Origin: Chrysoporthe austroafricana
Taxonomy: Eukaryota > Ascomycota > Sordariomycetes > Diaporthales > Cryphonectriaceae
Assembly: GCA_001051155.2 (NCBI GenBank)
Contig: JYIP02000005.1
Location: forward strand, 310,001-374,000
DNA: 64,000 nucleotides
Direction of reading: 5' to 3'
Shown here: positions 53,493 through 64,000 of the stretch, piece after piece
How positions within the stretch are numbered: the first letter of the stretch is position 1
Layout of the letters: each line of letters opens with the position of its first letter
Program-made: the position numbers and the translations under genes
The notes under the pieces: generated by a model
What the model saw: the letters and a program-made list of their open reading frames with translations, nothing else
The model's database searches: none
What the model was told of the DNA's origin: nothing

Positions 53493-54528
53493 CTACTCCT
53501 CGATGGGGTAGAGGTGGTTGCCGATCAGCTTGTTCATCTGGAACATGTTGACTGAGCTCTGCTTGAAGACCGCCTGCATGCGCTCGTCGCACCGTATCTG
53601 GCGCTTGTCGGTGGGCTCCTGGAGGTCGTTGGCCTTGATGTGCTCCCACAGCTTCTTGACGACCTGCGGCCGGGATAGCTGCTCGCGTAGGTTAGCCCCG
53701 CCGCCTCACAACCCCGGGTGGGACAGACAGTACGTACCCGCTCCATGCCCACGAGGTTGGCCAGGGGGAAGCTGAGGTTGAACTCCTTCTGGAAGCCGCC
53801 GCCGGCCTTGCGCTTCTTAGGGGTAGAGGAGTCCTCGGTGTCGACGTCGCTATCGTCGCCAGCCCTGACCTTAGTGGAACTCTTCTTCTTCTGCTTGGGC
53901 TTGGGCTTGGGTTTGGGCGCGCTGTGGCCGCCCCTGGTCTGCCGGCCGCGGGCCAGCTGGTTCTCCTGCGCCTGCAGCTCGCGGGCGAGGCGGGCATCCT
54001 CGTCCTCGACCATGGAGGAGCTCCGCTTCTTGCTCGGGGCGGTGGAGACCTGTATCTCCTGGGACACGTCGTCGGCGTCGGCATCGGCATCGGCGTCGTC
54101 CTCCTCGTGCTTGACGCCGTTGGGACCGTTACCCGCGCCGTCGGTGCCGTTGCTGTGGGGCGGAGAGGTGGGCAGGGTCTCGGCGATAGCGTCGAAGCGC
54201 TTCTCGATCAGGATCTTGATGGCATCCTGGCAGCGGAGAGCGGTTTTAGCGGGGGGGAAGCGGGCGGCGGGCAAGGGACAGACCGACGTACCTTCTGCTC
54301 GCTGAGGTCCCTCCCGAGCTGCTGCTCCAGCCCCTTGCGGACCTTCTTTCTAGAGACGGTGTCGAGGTCGGAGGTCTTGAGGATGTGGTCGATGATGCTG
54401 GTGTACTGGCGCACCTCGTCGTGGCTCACTGTCCGTCCCAAGTCAGCGGCCGGGGGGGAGCAGGCGGCAGGGTGCAAACAGGGGTTGGGGAGGAGGAGGA
54501 GGGGAGGGGCGCTGGCAGGCACGGACAT
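53493..54528 (-). CDS. DEK C-terminal plus SWIB/MDM2 domain protein (Uaf30/Tri1-like)
   Basis: Exons 54528-54292, 54226-53738 and 53678-53493 (303 aa with this start). An N-terminal DEK-C-like helical domain reads VSHDEVRQYTSIIDHILKTS, SRKKVRKGLEQQLGRDLSEQ, then DAIKILIEKRFDAIAE. A Lys/Ser/Asp-rich linker with nuclear-localisation-like KPKPKPKQKKKS and PKKRKAGG follows. The SWIB domain spans the last intron (FNLSFPLANLVGMER joined to LSRPQVVKKLWEHIK, then KRQIRCDERMQAVF and MNKLIGNHLYPIEE). Yeast relatives are Uaf30, a subunit of the Pol I upstream activation factor, and Tri1. The first exon is uncertain: an ATG at 54539 with an intron (donor GTCCGT) would give MSTS-LSHDEVRQY, a better family match than the Pro-rich N-terminus. 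Confidence 0.85.
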
Positions 54529-56490
54529 GAAGTCGACATCTTGATCCGATCGCCCCCAGTGCCAATGCCAATGCCTACGGGGTTATGCGCGGACGAGGGC
54601 AGCCAGGGTGTGGGCGTTCGGCGTGGGCGTTCGGCGTGGGCGGTGGGCGGTGGGCTGGTTGCCGGAACAGCGAAGGGCGGGCGGGCAGCAGGCGGGCAGC
54701 AGACGTCTCCGGGTCGATGGGGAGCAGGTCGCGGGGCGAAGGGCGTTAAATGGTGGTGGCAGGCGGCGCGGAGGGGTCGAGGGAGCGCAAGCGGTGTAAC
54801 GATGCAGTTGGGTTGACGGGTGCCGTGGTCAGTGCATAGCTGTAGGCGGGCAGCAGGCAGTCCGCGTCCGATTGTCACGAGGTAGGCGAGCTAGCCTGGG
54901 AGATCAGCACGGGTCGTCTGATGCGGGCGGGTCGAGCCGCTGCAGAGGATGGCGCTGGGGGATGGGGATGCAGAGAGTCGCGAGGGTGGGGGGTTGCGTC
55001 GAGAGCTGTGGATGTGTGGGTGATGCTGGTGGTGATGTTGTTGTTGAAGTGTGTGGTGGTGGGCAAGGGACCCAGCCCAGTGGTCAGCCGAGACCGCAAC
55101 CGACAGACAGACGAAGGTTGTTCTCCCCAGCTCTCCACCACGGGACAAGGGTAGATAGGCGACGGGCTGTGGGGTGGGGGGGGGGCGCAAGGGGGCTGGC
55201 TGGCTGGCTGCCAGAGGCTGTCAGGGCAGGGAGAAGGACGGCTGCGCTGTTGCGCGCAGGCCGATGCTTACAGGTTGTGGTTGTTAGGCTGGCCAGACGC
55301 GGCGGCAGCGAGCGGGCAGAGAGAGAAGAGAGAGAGGCTCTGGCGTTGGTGATGTGTTTGTCGGCTGTTTGTCGGCGGCGGGGAGCGGTGTTGAGGAAGC
55401 AGCAGCAGAGCAGCAGCAGCAGAAGCAGAAGTTGACGGTCTGGCCAAACGAGCAGGAGATTGATTGTGCGGTCTGAGGTCTGCTGTCCCGTCCCTCGGCG
55501 CCCCGTGCTTCAGTCTAGGTACTGGGTAGCTTGCTGCCGTGCGGGTGACCAGCATGACCTGTGGGGAGCGAGCAGGATGAGGAGGATAACGGGATGGATG
55601 AGGATACGGATAAGGATAAGGATAAGGTACTGTAGTGAGTGCGTGGTTGGACGCGGCTACCGGAGGGTTGTGGGGGGGGTTAGGAGGGTACCCCGTACTG
55701 CTACGTGCCACACGCTGTAGCATAGGCCATGGTACCTGGGCGTGCTAGGGATTACTACCCAGTACCCAGCCAGTGCCAGCCAGCGTGCCTAGCAGGTGGC
55801 AGGGTGGCAGGCAGGCTGGGTGGCAGGGTTGCTACCATTGCACGCAACAGCAGGGCTCTCTAGTGCCGAGCAGCCAGCCAGCGTGCGAGGCCCCCCCCCC
55901 GGCTCCCTGGCACGCCGCCTGGCCATTCATTCCTTTGTTGTACTAAGCGTCCTAGGCGCCTCGCCTCGCCTGGACCGGTCAGCCTGGTGGTCATTCTCCT
56001 TGCCGTTGCTCCCCACACACACACGCGCGCTGCCAGCACCGCATTGCTGGCTGCGACGCTGCCTTTCTGCTGTCCACCGCAAGTCCGTGCTCATCTTGCT
56101 GCTGCTGTAAGCAGCCTGATGCGTGGCATGCCTCTGCAGGCTCCGAGGCATCACCACAGCCTTGGCCTGCGTGTCGCATAGCGCAGCGCAGCGCCAGGGT
56201 TTACTATCTACCCAGTATGTATGTATGTACTTAGCATGCAGCGACAGCGGCAGAGAGAGGTGAGGTACGTACCTTAGTACACACCTACATAGCACACAGA
56301 TACCGGCGGTGCCGAGACCGCTGGGATCAGCCGCGCGGCACGTACCCGGGCACGCTGGGCTTGTACCTTGTACCCACCGCCCATGCCGCAGTACCTCGAT
56401 CAATCAATTTGTCCCGCCGCGCTGCCTTGCGCACTCCCACCCATGCGCAGGCCATCGATCAGCTTCCCACGGACGTCCTCGCCCTCCGCC
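54529..56490. other. Divergent intergenic region
   Basis: A 1.96-kb stretch between the SWIB gene (minus) and NAD+ synthetase (plus). It holds the GGATAA repeat, GGCTGGCT and GCAGCA runs, G and C homopolymers near 55170 and 55892, and an (AC)n/(CG)n patch near 56013-56030. No gene is recognised. Confidence 0.55.
55602..55627. repeat. GGATAA tandem repeat
   Basis: About four hexamer units (GGATAC then GGATAA copies). Each contains a GATAA core that GATA-type factors can bind, but it looks like a simple repeat. Confidence 0.75.
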
Positions 56491-58855
56491 ATGTCGTACA
56501 TCACGGTCGCTGCGGCCACACTGCCCAGCGTGCCCCTCGACTTCCGGGGCAATCGCGACAGGATCCTGGAGTCCATCCGCGTCGCCAAGTCCCAGGGCGC
56601 CACTCTCCGAACCGGCCCCGAACTTGAGATACCAGGTAGGTCTGACGCTCCCGACGACGATCACTCCATGGGATCATAGGGTAATGCGCCGTGGGGCTGG
56701 CGGTGGCCTCGCTGTGCGATATGACCTTCTATGGGTTCCCTCCTTTGGGTTCCATCGGCGCCCTCTCTCCCCTTTCCCTCACCTGCGCTGCCCGTCTCAG
56801 CCATGCCCAGGCGATGCTGACGCTGGTGACTCCTCAGGATATGGCTGTCTGGACCACCACCTGGAGGGGGACACCTTCCTGCACTCGTGGGAAGTCCTGG
56901 CCGAGATCATCTCAGACCCCGTCTGCGAGGACATGCTCGTCGACCTGGGCCTGGGCGTGCGCCACCGGAATGTCCGATACAACTGCAGGGTCCTGTGCAC
57001 CTACAGGCACATCTACTTTATCCGGCCCAAGATGAGCCTGGCCAACGACGGCCTCTACCGGGAGATGCGCCACTTCACCCCCTGGGTCAAGCGCCGCCAG
57101 AGCGAGGACTACTACCTGGAGGCTGTCGCTGCCGAGGTCACCGGCCAGAGGAAGGTCCCCATAGGCGACATCATCCTCTCCACCGCCGACACCGCCATCG
57201 CCTGCGAGACCTGCGAGGAGCTCTTCACGCCCCTGAACCCCTCGTCGTTCCTGGGCCTCAACGGCGCCGAGGTCATCCTCAACAGCAGCGCCAGCCATGC
57301 CGAGCTGCGGAAGCTGCGCGCCCGGCTCGACCTCATCTCCAACTCCACCCGGAGGCTGGGCGGTATCTACGTCTATGCGAATGCGAGCGGCGTCGATGGC
57401 GAGGCGCGCATGATGTATGACGGCTCGAGCATGGTCCTCGCCAACGGCAAGGTCCTTGCGCAGGGCTCGCAGTTCTCCCTCAGCCCCGTTGAGGTTACCA
57501 CGTCCACCATCTCCATCGAAGAGGTCCGGAGCTACAGGTCCTCCATCTCCCGCAACCTGCAGGGCGCGGCACAAGAAGACTTCCCGCGCGTCGAGTGCGA
57601 CCTGCGCCTCTGCCGGTCCGCCGACGAGGTCTACTTCTCCGACACGATCCACATTTCCAAGGAGATACAGCTGCATATCCTCGACCCGATGGAGGAGATA
57701 GCCAACGCCCAGGCTGTTTTCCTGTGGCAATACCTCACCCGGACCAACTCACCCGGCTATTTCCTCGCGCTGAGCGGCGGCCTCGACTCCGCGACCGTCG
57801 CCCTCTTTGTGTACAGCATGGCACGCATGGCTTTTCAGGCGATCAAGGACGGCGAGAAGACTGTGCTGGCTGACCTGCGCCGGGTGACAGGCGAACCAGA
57901 CTTCATGCCCTCTAAGCCAGAGGACATCGTCGGCCGTCTGTTCCACACCTGCTACATGGGCACCGTCAACTCGGGCGAGGATACCAGGACCCGTGCTAAG
58001 CGCCTCTCCGAGCGTCTCGGCGGCTACCACTCCGACATCAAGATTGACGAGGCCGTGGTCGCGCACGAGAACATCATCGCGCAGACGCTCGGCGGCTTCC
58101 GCCCCAAGTACTCCATCGAGGGCGGCAGCCCCGCCGAGAATCTGGCTCGCCAGAACATCCAGGCCCGCAACCGCCTCGTCGTCGCGTACGAGCTTGCCCA
58201 GCTCTCCACGACCGCCCGCAACACGCCGCGGAAGGGCGCGGCAATGCTCGTCCTGGGGTCCGGCAACGTCGACGAGAACCTGCGGGGCTACTACACCAAG
58301 TACGACGCATCGTCAGCCGACATCGCCCCGCTGGGCAGCATCTCCAAGACGGACGCCAAGGCCTTCCAGAGCTGGGCGAGGGACAACTGGGACCTCCCTA
58401 TCATGACCGAGTTTATCGAGGCCACGCCCTCGGCCGAGCTCCTGCCGCTGTCGGCCGGCGTGCAGGACGACGAGTCCGACTCCGAGATGGGGTTCACCTA
58501 CAACGAGCTGTCCGAGTTCGGCATCCTGCGCAAGGTCCACAAGCTCGGCCCGTGGTCGGCCTACCTGCACCTGCTGGGCGACTGGAAGGAGAGGCCCGGC
58601 TTCGGGCCCAGGGAGATCGCCGACAAGGTCATGCGCTTCTTCCGGTTCTACTCGCTCAACCGCCACAAGGCCGTGATCTTGACGCCCAGCCCGCACATGT
58701 CGGCGTACAACCCCGACGACAACCGGCACGACCTGCGGCCGTTCCTGTATGTGGTGAACTGGCCGTGGCAGTTTGACAAGATCAAGGCGCATGTCGAGGA
58801 GATGGAGTCGAAGCTGAAGGGGGCCCACGTTCAGACGGCTGGGGATGTGGATTGA
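56491..58855 (+). CDS. QNS1: Glutamine-dependent NAD+ synthetase
   Basis: Exons 56491-56635 and 56838-58855 (720 aa, close to the 714 of yeast Qns1); the joint gives ELEIPGYGCLDHHLEGDTF. The N-terminal nitrilase-fold glutaminase (about residues 1-300) has the catalytic Glu in GPELEIPGYGC, the Lys region RPKMSLANDGLYRE and the nucleophile Cys in CETCEELFTP. The C-terminal synthetase has the ATP-pyrophosphatase loop LSGGLDSATVAL (about 359-370), the LVLGSGNVDENLRGYYTKYD motif and IAPLGSISKTD. The enzyme amidates deamido-NAD with glutamine-derived ammonia and ATP, the last step of NAD+ synthesis in the cytosol. The start was chosen at MSYITVAAATLP, the conserved beginning of the glutaminase domain; a longer upstream frame is not family-like. 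Confidence 0.97.
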
Positions 58856-59149
58856 GGACAGTTCATATAGCGGGTTTATCTAGCACCACCCAGCGCGCCT
58901 CGTTGTCTCAGATAGACTTCTATTGGCTGCAGATAGAATCATTGAACATGCCCCGTCGGCTTGACATCTTGTTGATTCTGTCTTATTTATTACTTACTGC
59001 ACTCGTATCCGTAATTAAAGCAGCTGTATCAATCTCGTTTCGCAATCTAAACACAACCATTTCTCGACCAGACAAACTGTCCGCAGCAACCAGCCTAAAG
59101 TACAGCAAAAGTCAAATGCCTCCACCAGCCGACTCCCTCCTCACCTGCC
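58856..59149. other. Short intergenic region between convergent genes
   Basis: A 294-nt AT-richer stretch between the 3' ends of NAD+ synthetase and the kinase. It presumably holds both polyadenylation regions. Confidence 0.5.
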
Positions 59150-61406
59150 TCAGTCCTCCTCAGCAGCACCGCCGATGCCACCACGCGCGAACGGGTCTAG
59201 ATCGGCGAGCCTGACGCCCCGCAGGGCCGGCGGCGGGGGCGGCGGGTTCCCGAAGAACGACTCGCGCCAGGACGGGCCGACGGGGTCCGCACGCTGCAGC
59301 TCGAGCGCGATGGTCGCCTGCAGGTCCTCCAGGCTGGGGCGGTGGTCGGGGATGTACGAGAGGCACCGCGCCACCAGCTCGCACAGCGGCCGGCCGTAGA
59401 AGTTGACGCAGGCCTGGTCCTCCAGGATGTCGAACCCGCACGTGTAGTGCGGCTGCCCGTCTCCGTCCTGCTCGAACTCCGGCACGCGGTTGAGCGCCGG
59501 GGCCACGGGCGGCTGCTCCAGCAGCATGCAGCATCTCATGACCTGAGGGGGATTCGCAGCCGAGGTCAGCATTCCATCCCATTTGAGCCGGTGTCTCCCA
59601 CCGGTCGGCCCCAGGCTCGAGGCTGTCAACTCACCATGCCGATCTGCCACACATTTGAGTGGCTTCCATAGTTTCCCGCGATCGTTCTGTGGGTCGGATC
59701 GGTGTTTGGGTCAGAGTTTGGTTCAATATCGTCCCAGTCCGTAGTCCATTGCTCCTGTTGTCTGATTGTCAACAGGCGCTCACTCAACCACACCGCAAGA
59801 GAGAGCTCACCGGCACAAACCAACCAGCCTTTCCTACGGCCCTACTCTGCCATATGATAGAACGATCCCAGTTGGGAAATTGCGATGCTGTCGGATCTCT
59901 CAGCAGCCATGTTTGTGTCTTGGCGAGCCCAAAATCCGCTATCTGGAGGACGTCAGCGGCAAAGGACGGGGGAAGCCTCAAGGGTCCGGACGCAGCTCTA
60001 TGGGTGTATCTGCTCATAACACCCTTGGAACTGCATGCTACAAGGACATACCTGCAAGCGAGGAATATTGTCATGAGGCGGTTCAAACCCAGCGTCAGGG
60101 GTGTCAAAACCGCAGAGGAAGACTAGATAGCTCCGAAAGCTCAGTTAGACGACACACATGACCTGCAATGGTTACCGGCGGTGTTTCCTGCTTACTGTTG
60201 CCGTGATCTAGGTCCTGGTGGACTATTGTTATCCTTTCATCACGTTGATCGGGCAATGGCACTTCTTCGGGGAGATTGCCCTCTCCCGCGAGCTCGGAGA
60301 GAGGCAGAGCGTCGTTGGGATCGTTTCTATTTGCGGGCTGATAGCGCGGCGGATATTGCATGGCGATGCATCCCTTCACCACTGCCGCAGTGTACGTGGT
60401 CAGCTCTTGTACCAGAAGTCAGCCTGCATGGCATTGGGATGTGGCGCTTACGACAGTCGAAGAACCTCCAGAGCACCGACGGGGGAAACCAGGCCGGAGA
60501 GCTGCGAGGCCCCCCGTTTCCTGCCTTTCGCAGCCACCGGACGAGCTCCCCGTATTTGCAGTGCTGCATGATGATAAACGATGCGTCGTCGTCGATACCG
60601 ATTCGAACCTCAGTAGGGGACATTTCTTGCAGTAAGAAGCGCTGGATAATGTGCGGCGCTCGGGCGACAAGCTGTACGCGGTTATGACAGAGGTCAGCGC
60701 GACTAAGGCAATCCTCATCCTGCACACGCGAATGGAGGTGGAGAATACCCTCATCATATTCTTCTCTATTGTAATGTCGTTGGGTCTCAGTTGATCAACA
60801 GACGATTTCAAGACGACACGTCGTGGGATGTTGTTCCCGCCGGGCATCTGCCACAGCGTGACCAAGCCTTGGCCGCCTGTATCAATCCATGTTTGGTAAG
60901 CCCGGCAAGTCGATGTCTTTGGGAGCATGACGATACGTACCCCATCCGAGTGTCCTGCAGAATTTGATGCCTAGATAGCCCATATTATCAGAACCACTGC
61001 TGCTCTACTGTCAGGTAGGAACTTGGAAGAACCAACGTTGATAGCGTAGCGTCTGCGCAATGCGTCTGATGCGCCCCCTCGCCGCGTCTCTTTCGTCTCG
61101 ATCGGGCCTCTCAGCTCCGTACGGGTGGCCATCATCGACCAGGTAGTGTATATTGCCCTCATTGATGCGCATCAACTGCTCCAGGTCAAATTCTACGAAG
61201 CGTCGAGGGGGCCGTCGCCCCGGCAGCTGATCCACATGAGGATCTCTTCGCGGCACCTGAAAATTCCAGAGCGGCCATTCGGCCTCGAACCACCGTCGGC
61301 TGTTGAAGTACGCTGGTGAGCCGCCGCGGTACAGCTGGAACTTGGCCTGGAGGTACTGTTGGTCCTGGATAACCTGCCACTGAGCATAGTCCACGGCAGC
61401 AGCCAT
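59150..61406 (-). CDS. Fungal-type protein kinase with atypical catalytic loop
   Basis: Nine exons: 61406-61037, 60970-60941, 60876-60749, 60719-60452, 60381-60196, 60122-60052, 59942-59811, 59754-59635 and 59542-59150 (565 aa, phases consistent). Residues 1-123 have no known domain. The kinase starts with the Gly loop LGWGGQGLVTLW (131-142). K157 in RRVVLKSS fits the ATP-binding Lys. The hinge region reads FIIMQHCKYGELVRWL. The catalytic loop is HQDLDHGN (320-327): the catalytic Asp and Asn are kept, but Arg becomes Gln and the usual Lys two residues after Asp becomes Asp. Then comes IADFGLAK (352-359) and a C-lobe ending in CLSYIPDHRPSLEDLQATI. An HxDLDxxN loop is, to my knowledge, common in expanded fungus-specific kinases. 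The target is unknown. It is divergent from an NLR gene. Confidence 0.85.
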
Positions 61407-63462
61407 AGTCGTTGCAATCGGAGGATCTCAGTGTCGCCAGTCGCACATGTAGGTCCAAATGGGCACCGTATTCAGTCGATCGATCAAGCAAATAGAGCTC
61501 GCAGTACGAGAGATAGCAGCACCCAAATTCTGAGGTGTCTCTCGGTGTGAATGTTATTTGTTGGTGAACCTTACAAATGAGATTCCTTTCGAACCCGGAC
61601 GATGACTTGAAATGACTATCCGCTTCCGTCTTGTTCAGGGCTTTACATAGGAAGTTCTTTGTTGTCCACACCATACAAAAAAGCGGCTGTCTTAGTTTGT
61701 CATATCAAAGAGGATGGATTATTCGACTGCAAATACCGAGACAATACACTTCGAGACAGCCTTTGAGCGCGGCCATTGACGATGACCGAGAAAGCTAGCC
61801 GTGACGCAGGCAATATCCTGGCTGCGACATAGCTGTCCCAGTACGTTAGAACTCCTGGGTTCCCATATCAGATTCCCGCTCCAAAATTAGACAGCAAGGC
61901 TCTCGCATGTGAAATATTCGGTATGGCAGTACATTAGCTAGGTCTAAAGAGTGCAGCACCAGCTATCAGAATTGCAACCCTGGTTGCGGCGAATGATCGC
62001 TTCTGTACCAACATGGTCTAGAATCTGCACCTGATTGTTGGTCGTTAAGGCGATTACTAGGTACCCATTAATCTGTAGCGTAGCAACAGCTCTCATGGAG
62101 CCTTGGTCAAGTTGCTCGTCTCGCTCGTCCACTTACCATGGCGCTGGTCGACAGCCCAGAAGTGGTGGTCGTGGAGATGGTCAAGTAAGGGACTAGGTTG
62201 AATGGCAACTCATTCTCACAGGATTTATCATGATCATAAGCAGTTGAGTTCCCGGAGCGGATGATGGCATTGATGTTGTCGCCTATTTATAAGATATCAG
62301 AAATCAATCACTTATGGCGCTGCCATGACATAGAGAGGAAGAGAAAGGGGGCCACACGAGGGAGGGGATAGGGAATGATGGGGCTCAAGGTTTGCGGCGA
62401 CTATTGGCGTAAATAATTGACTCGTCGTTGTTGATTTCATAGTCAAAATTCTGAGGATTAGCCTGCAGCTAGAAGTTGCGTTTTGTCAGATGTTGAAGTA
62501 GTCACTACAACATTATAACGCTACGTTATGCCGATAGAACCCTCAATTAAAGTAGATGGCTTAAGACCGAACTAGAAAATAGAGACTATTTATGCGGCTA
62601 CGCTACTCATACAGTCGGGCACCACGTAGCCAGTGCATAGGGTGAAGAACCGGGACAATTGCTTGCTCCGATGGTTCTATCATTCTAATGTCGTATCAAT
62701 CGAGACTAGGTTGATGGCTTGCCCAGCATGATGTGATGAGCTGGTCTCAATGCTCAAGTTAACACAACACTGCATAGCAGCCGGCACGCAGCACAGGACA
62801 TTTAAAACGAGTGAGTCAATCCAATGGGCATCGCATTAGCGAGCTATTTATTTCTAGGCTGGTCTCGATTGTGCATGGTGGCATCAGTTATGCCTATTTT
62901 GGACGGAGCATAAGAGAGATGCCCGACTCGCCCGACTCGCCCGACTATGAAGCGCCCTAGTAGAGTGGCTTGCATGGCCGCTGCAGCCTGAAGGGCGGAA
63001 TCTTGGTATGAAGTTGGGGCGATCAATTCTAATTGGTACTGACATGACCAATTGAATGCTTCAAGAGGTTTGTGAGGGTTACACCTGACAATGATGAGGG
63101 GGTGTGTGAGACCTGCGTGGCCTTTGATTCCTTTTTCCCGTCCTTTGCCGTTTATGAGACGTGATCTGGTAAAAGATTGTGACCGGCCCTCTGACCATCT
63201 ACTGTTCGATCGACCAGTCCATCGTTTTTGGAGGGGGCAAACCTCGCGGCCAGCCTCGCTCTGAGGTCACCAAAAGGAAGAACTGGTCACTTCAGCTCCT
63301 TTCTCTACTAGGTAGCGGCCAGTCCGCCGGTTCCACTTTGACCTTTGACGACTCAGTTTCCAGCAGGTCCCATGTCTAACAGGACACGGCAACTCGTGTC
63401 GTTCATAGCGCTTCTTCTTCGCACAGGGGTCAGCTTCAGCCTTGTTCAAAGATCGAAGAGTA
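61407..63462. other. AT-rich intergenic region between the divergent kinase and NLR genes
   Basis: This 2.06-kb stretch is AT-rich from about 61550 to 63100, with stops in all frames and no recognisable coding remnant. A GCCCGACTC triplication sits at about 62922-62946. It serves as promoter space for both flanking genes. Confidence 0.5.
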
Positions 63463-64000
63463 ATGGCCTGGCCCCGCTCCAGGATGGGCTTCACGAAGCT
63501 CAAGCAGAAACTCGCCTTCCGCAGCTCCAGAAGCCCCGCCAGTGATCAGCCTAGCGGAGAGCAGCAGCCGAGTAATGAGCCGTCACCTGCCCTCAGAGCC
63601 AGCGGTACGCCGATCCGCGAGCTCTGGAACCTGGCATACGAAAAGCTGCGGGAGGAGGATAAAGATCTCATCTCAGACTACGAAGTCAAGCTCTGCGGTA
63701 ATCTGAGCGCTGGTCTCGGTTCGACGCTCGGCTCGAACGCCAGCATGAGGGACCGAATGGAGGCGATTCTCCGCCGCAAAATGGAGGAAATCAACCGGGA
63801 CACATGGAAGCTGAAGTTCGGCAGCTCCGAGGTCCAAGTGAGAGACCTGGTGCAGCCTGTCCTGGGCGTCGTCAGCTGGGCGAACGATTACATCACTGAC
63901 GCCTTGAGCGCAAACCCGTCTACCTCGATAGCGTGGGCAGGCGTCAGTCTATTGCTGCCGGTGAGTCGAGCATCTACCTCTGTATATACCTGCTTGAGGC
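63463..64000 (+). CDS. NLR-type NWD/NACHT-NTPase protein, N-terminal part
   Basis: The first exon, 63463-63960 (166 codons), ends at a GTGAGT donor, and the gene runs past the right edge. The start could also be the in-frame ATG at 63484. After a basic, Ser/Pro-rich leader (RMGFTKLKQKLAFRSSRSP), residues from about 50 match the NWD N-terminal domain of fungal NACHT proteins: IRELWNLAYEKLREEDKDLI, DYEVKL, and then VQVRDLVQPVLGVVSWANDY and STSIAWAGVSLLLP. This domain normally precedes a NACHT nucleotide-binding domain and WD40, ankyrin or TPR repeats in fungal non-self recognition proteins. Those parts are not in the window, so the full architecture is inferred. The adjacent divergent kinase may be relevant. 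Confidence 0.8.
   Translation, partial: MAWPRSRMGFTKLKQKLAFRSSRSPASDQPSGEQQPSNEPSPALRASGTPIRELWNLAYEKLREEDKDLISDYEVKLCGNLSAGLGSTLGSNASMRDRMEAILRRKMEEINRDTWKLKFGSSEVQVRDLVQPVLGVVSWANDYITDALSANPSTSIAWAGVSLLLPVSRASTSVYTCLR

Overview
The window is nuclear DNA of a filamentous ascomycete (Pezizomycotina, most likely a Sordariomycete). Genes have few, mostly short introns (about 55-180 nt) with GT..AG ends. Coding DNA is GC-rich, and GC-rich gene blocks alternate with AT-richer, gene-poor stretches. The recognisable proteins are typical fungal families: a PHO80/PREG-type cyclin, Ire1, a Hel2-type RING protein, a GH16 glucanase, a SAT4/rhodopsin-like membrane protein and a NACHT-type NLR.

Left part (1-19 kb): the 5' end of an NAD(P)-binding epimerase (minus strand, cut by the window edge); a 4 kb gene-free GC-rich stretch; a PHO80/PREG-like cyclin; the 20S proteasome beta1 subunit (six exons, one of only 15 nt); an Erv2-type ER sulfhydryl oxidase; a vanillyl-alcohol-oxidase-family flavoprotein that converges on an intronless cytochrome P450; and a C2-domain protein.

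Middle part (19-33 kb), AT-richer and accessory in character: a seven-helix SAT4-like membrane protein; a pyruvate-decarboxylase-family enzyme whose model needs two introns under 40 nt; a small methyltransferase with an apparent frameshift; an MFS transporter; and a solo retrotransposon Gag-like gene with an in-frame stop and one intron. About 4 kb of gene-poor DNA follows, ending in a long (GA)n tract that contains the only ambiguous base.

Right part (36-64 kb), mainly housekeeping: a fungal transcription-factor-domain protein without a zinc cluster; Ire1 (lumenal sensor, transmembrane segment, kinase, KEN RNase); a secreted GH16 glucanase with a very long low-complexity C-terminus; a Hel2/ZNF598 ubiquitin ligase; a DEK-C plus SWIB protein; glutamine-dependent NAD+ synthetase; a nine-exon fungal kinase with an atypical catalytic loop (HQDLDHGN); and, divergent from it, the start of an NLR-type protein that runs off the right edge.

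Erv2 and Ire1 both act in ER protein folding and Hel2 in ribosome quality control, but the genes are far apart and I infer no cluster. The pairs most likely to be functionally linked are the flavoprotein with the P450 and the kinase with the NLR. Exon boundaries were placed by eye from splice consensus, reading-frame phase and family knowledge. No tRNA, rRNA, CRISPR array or complete transposon was seen.
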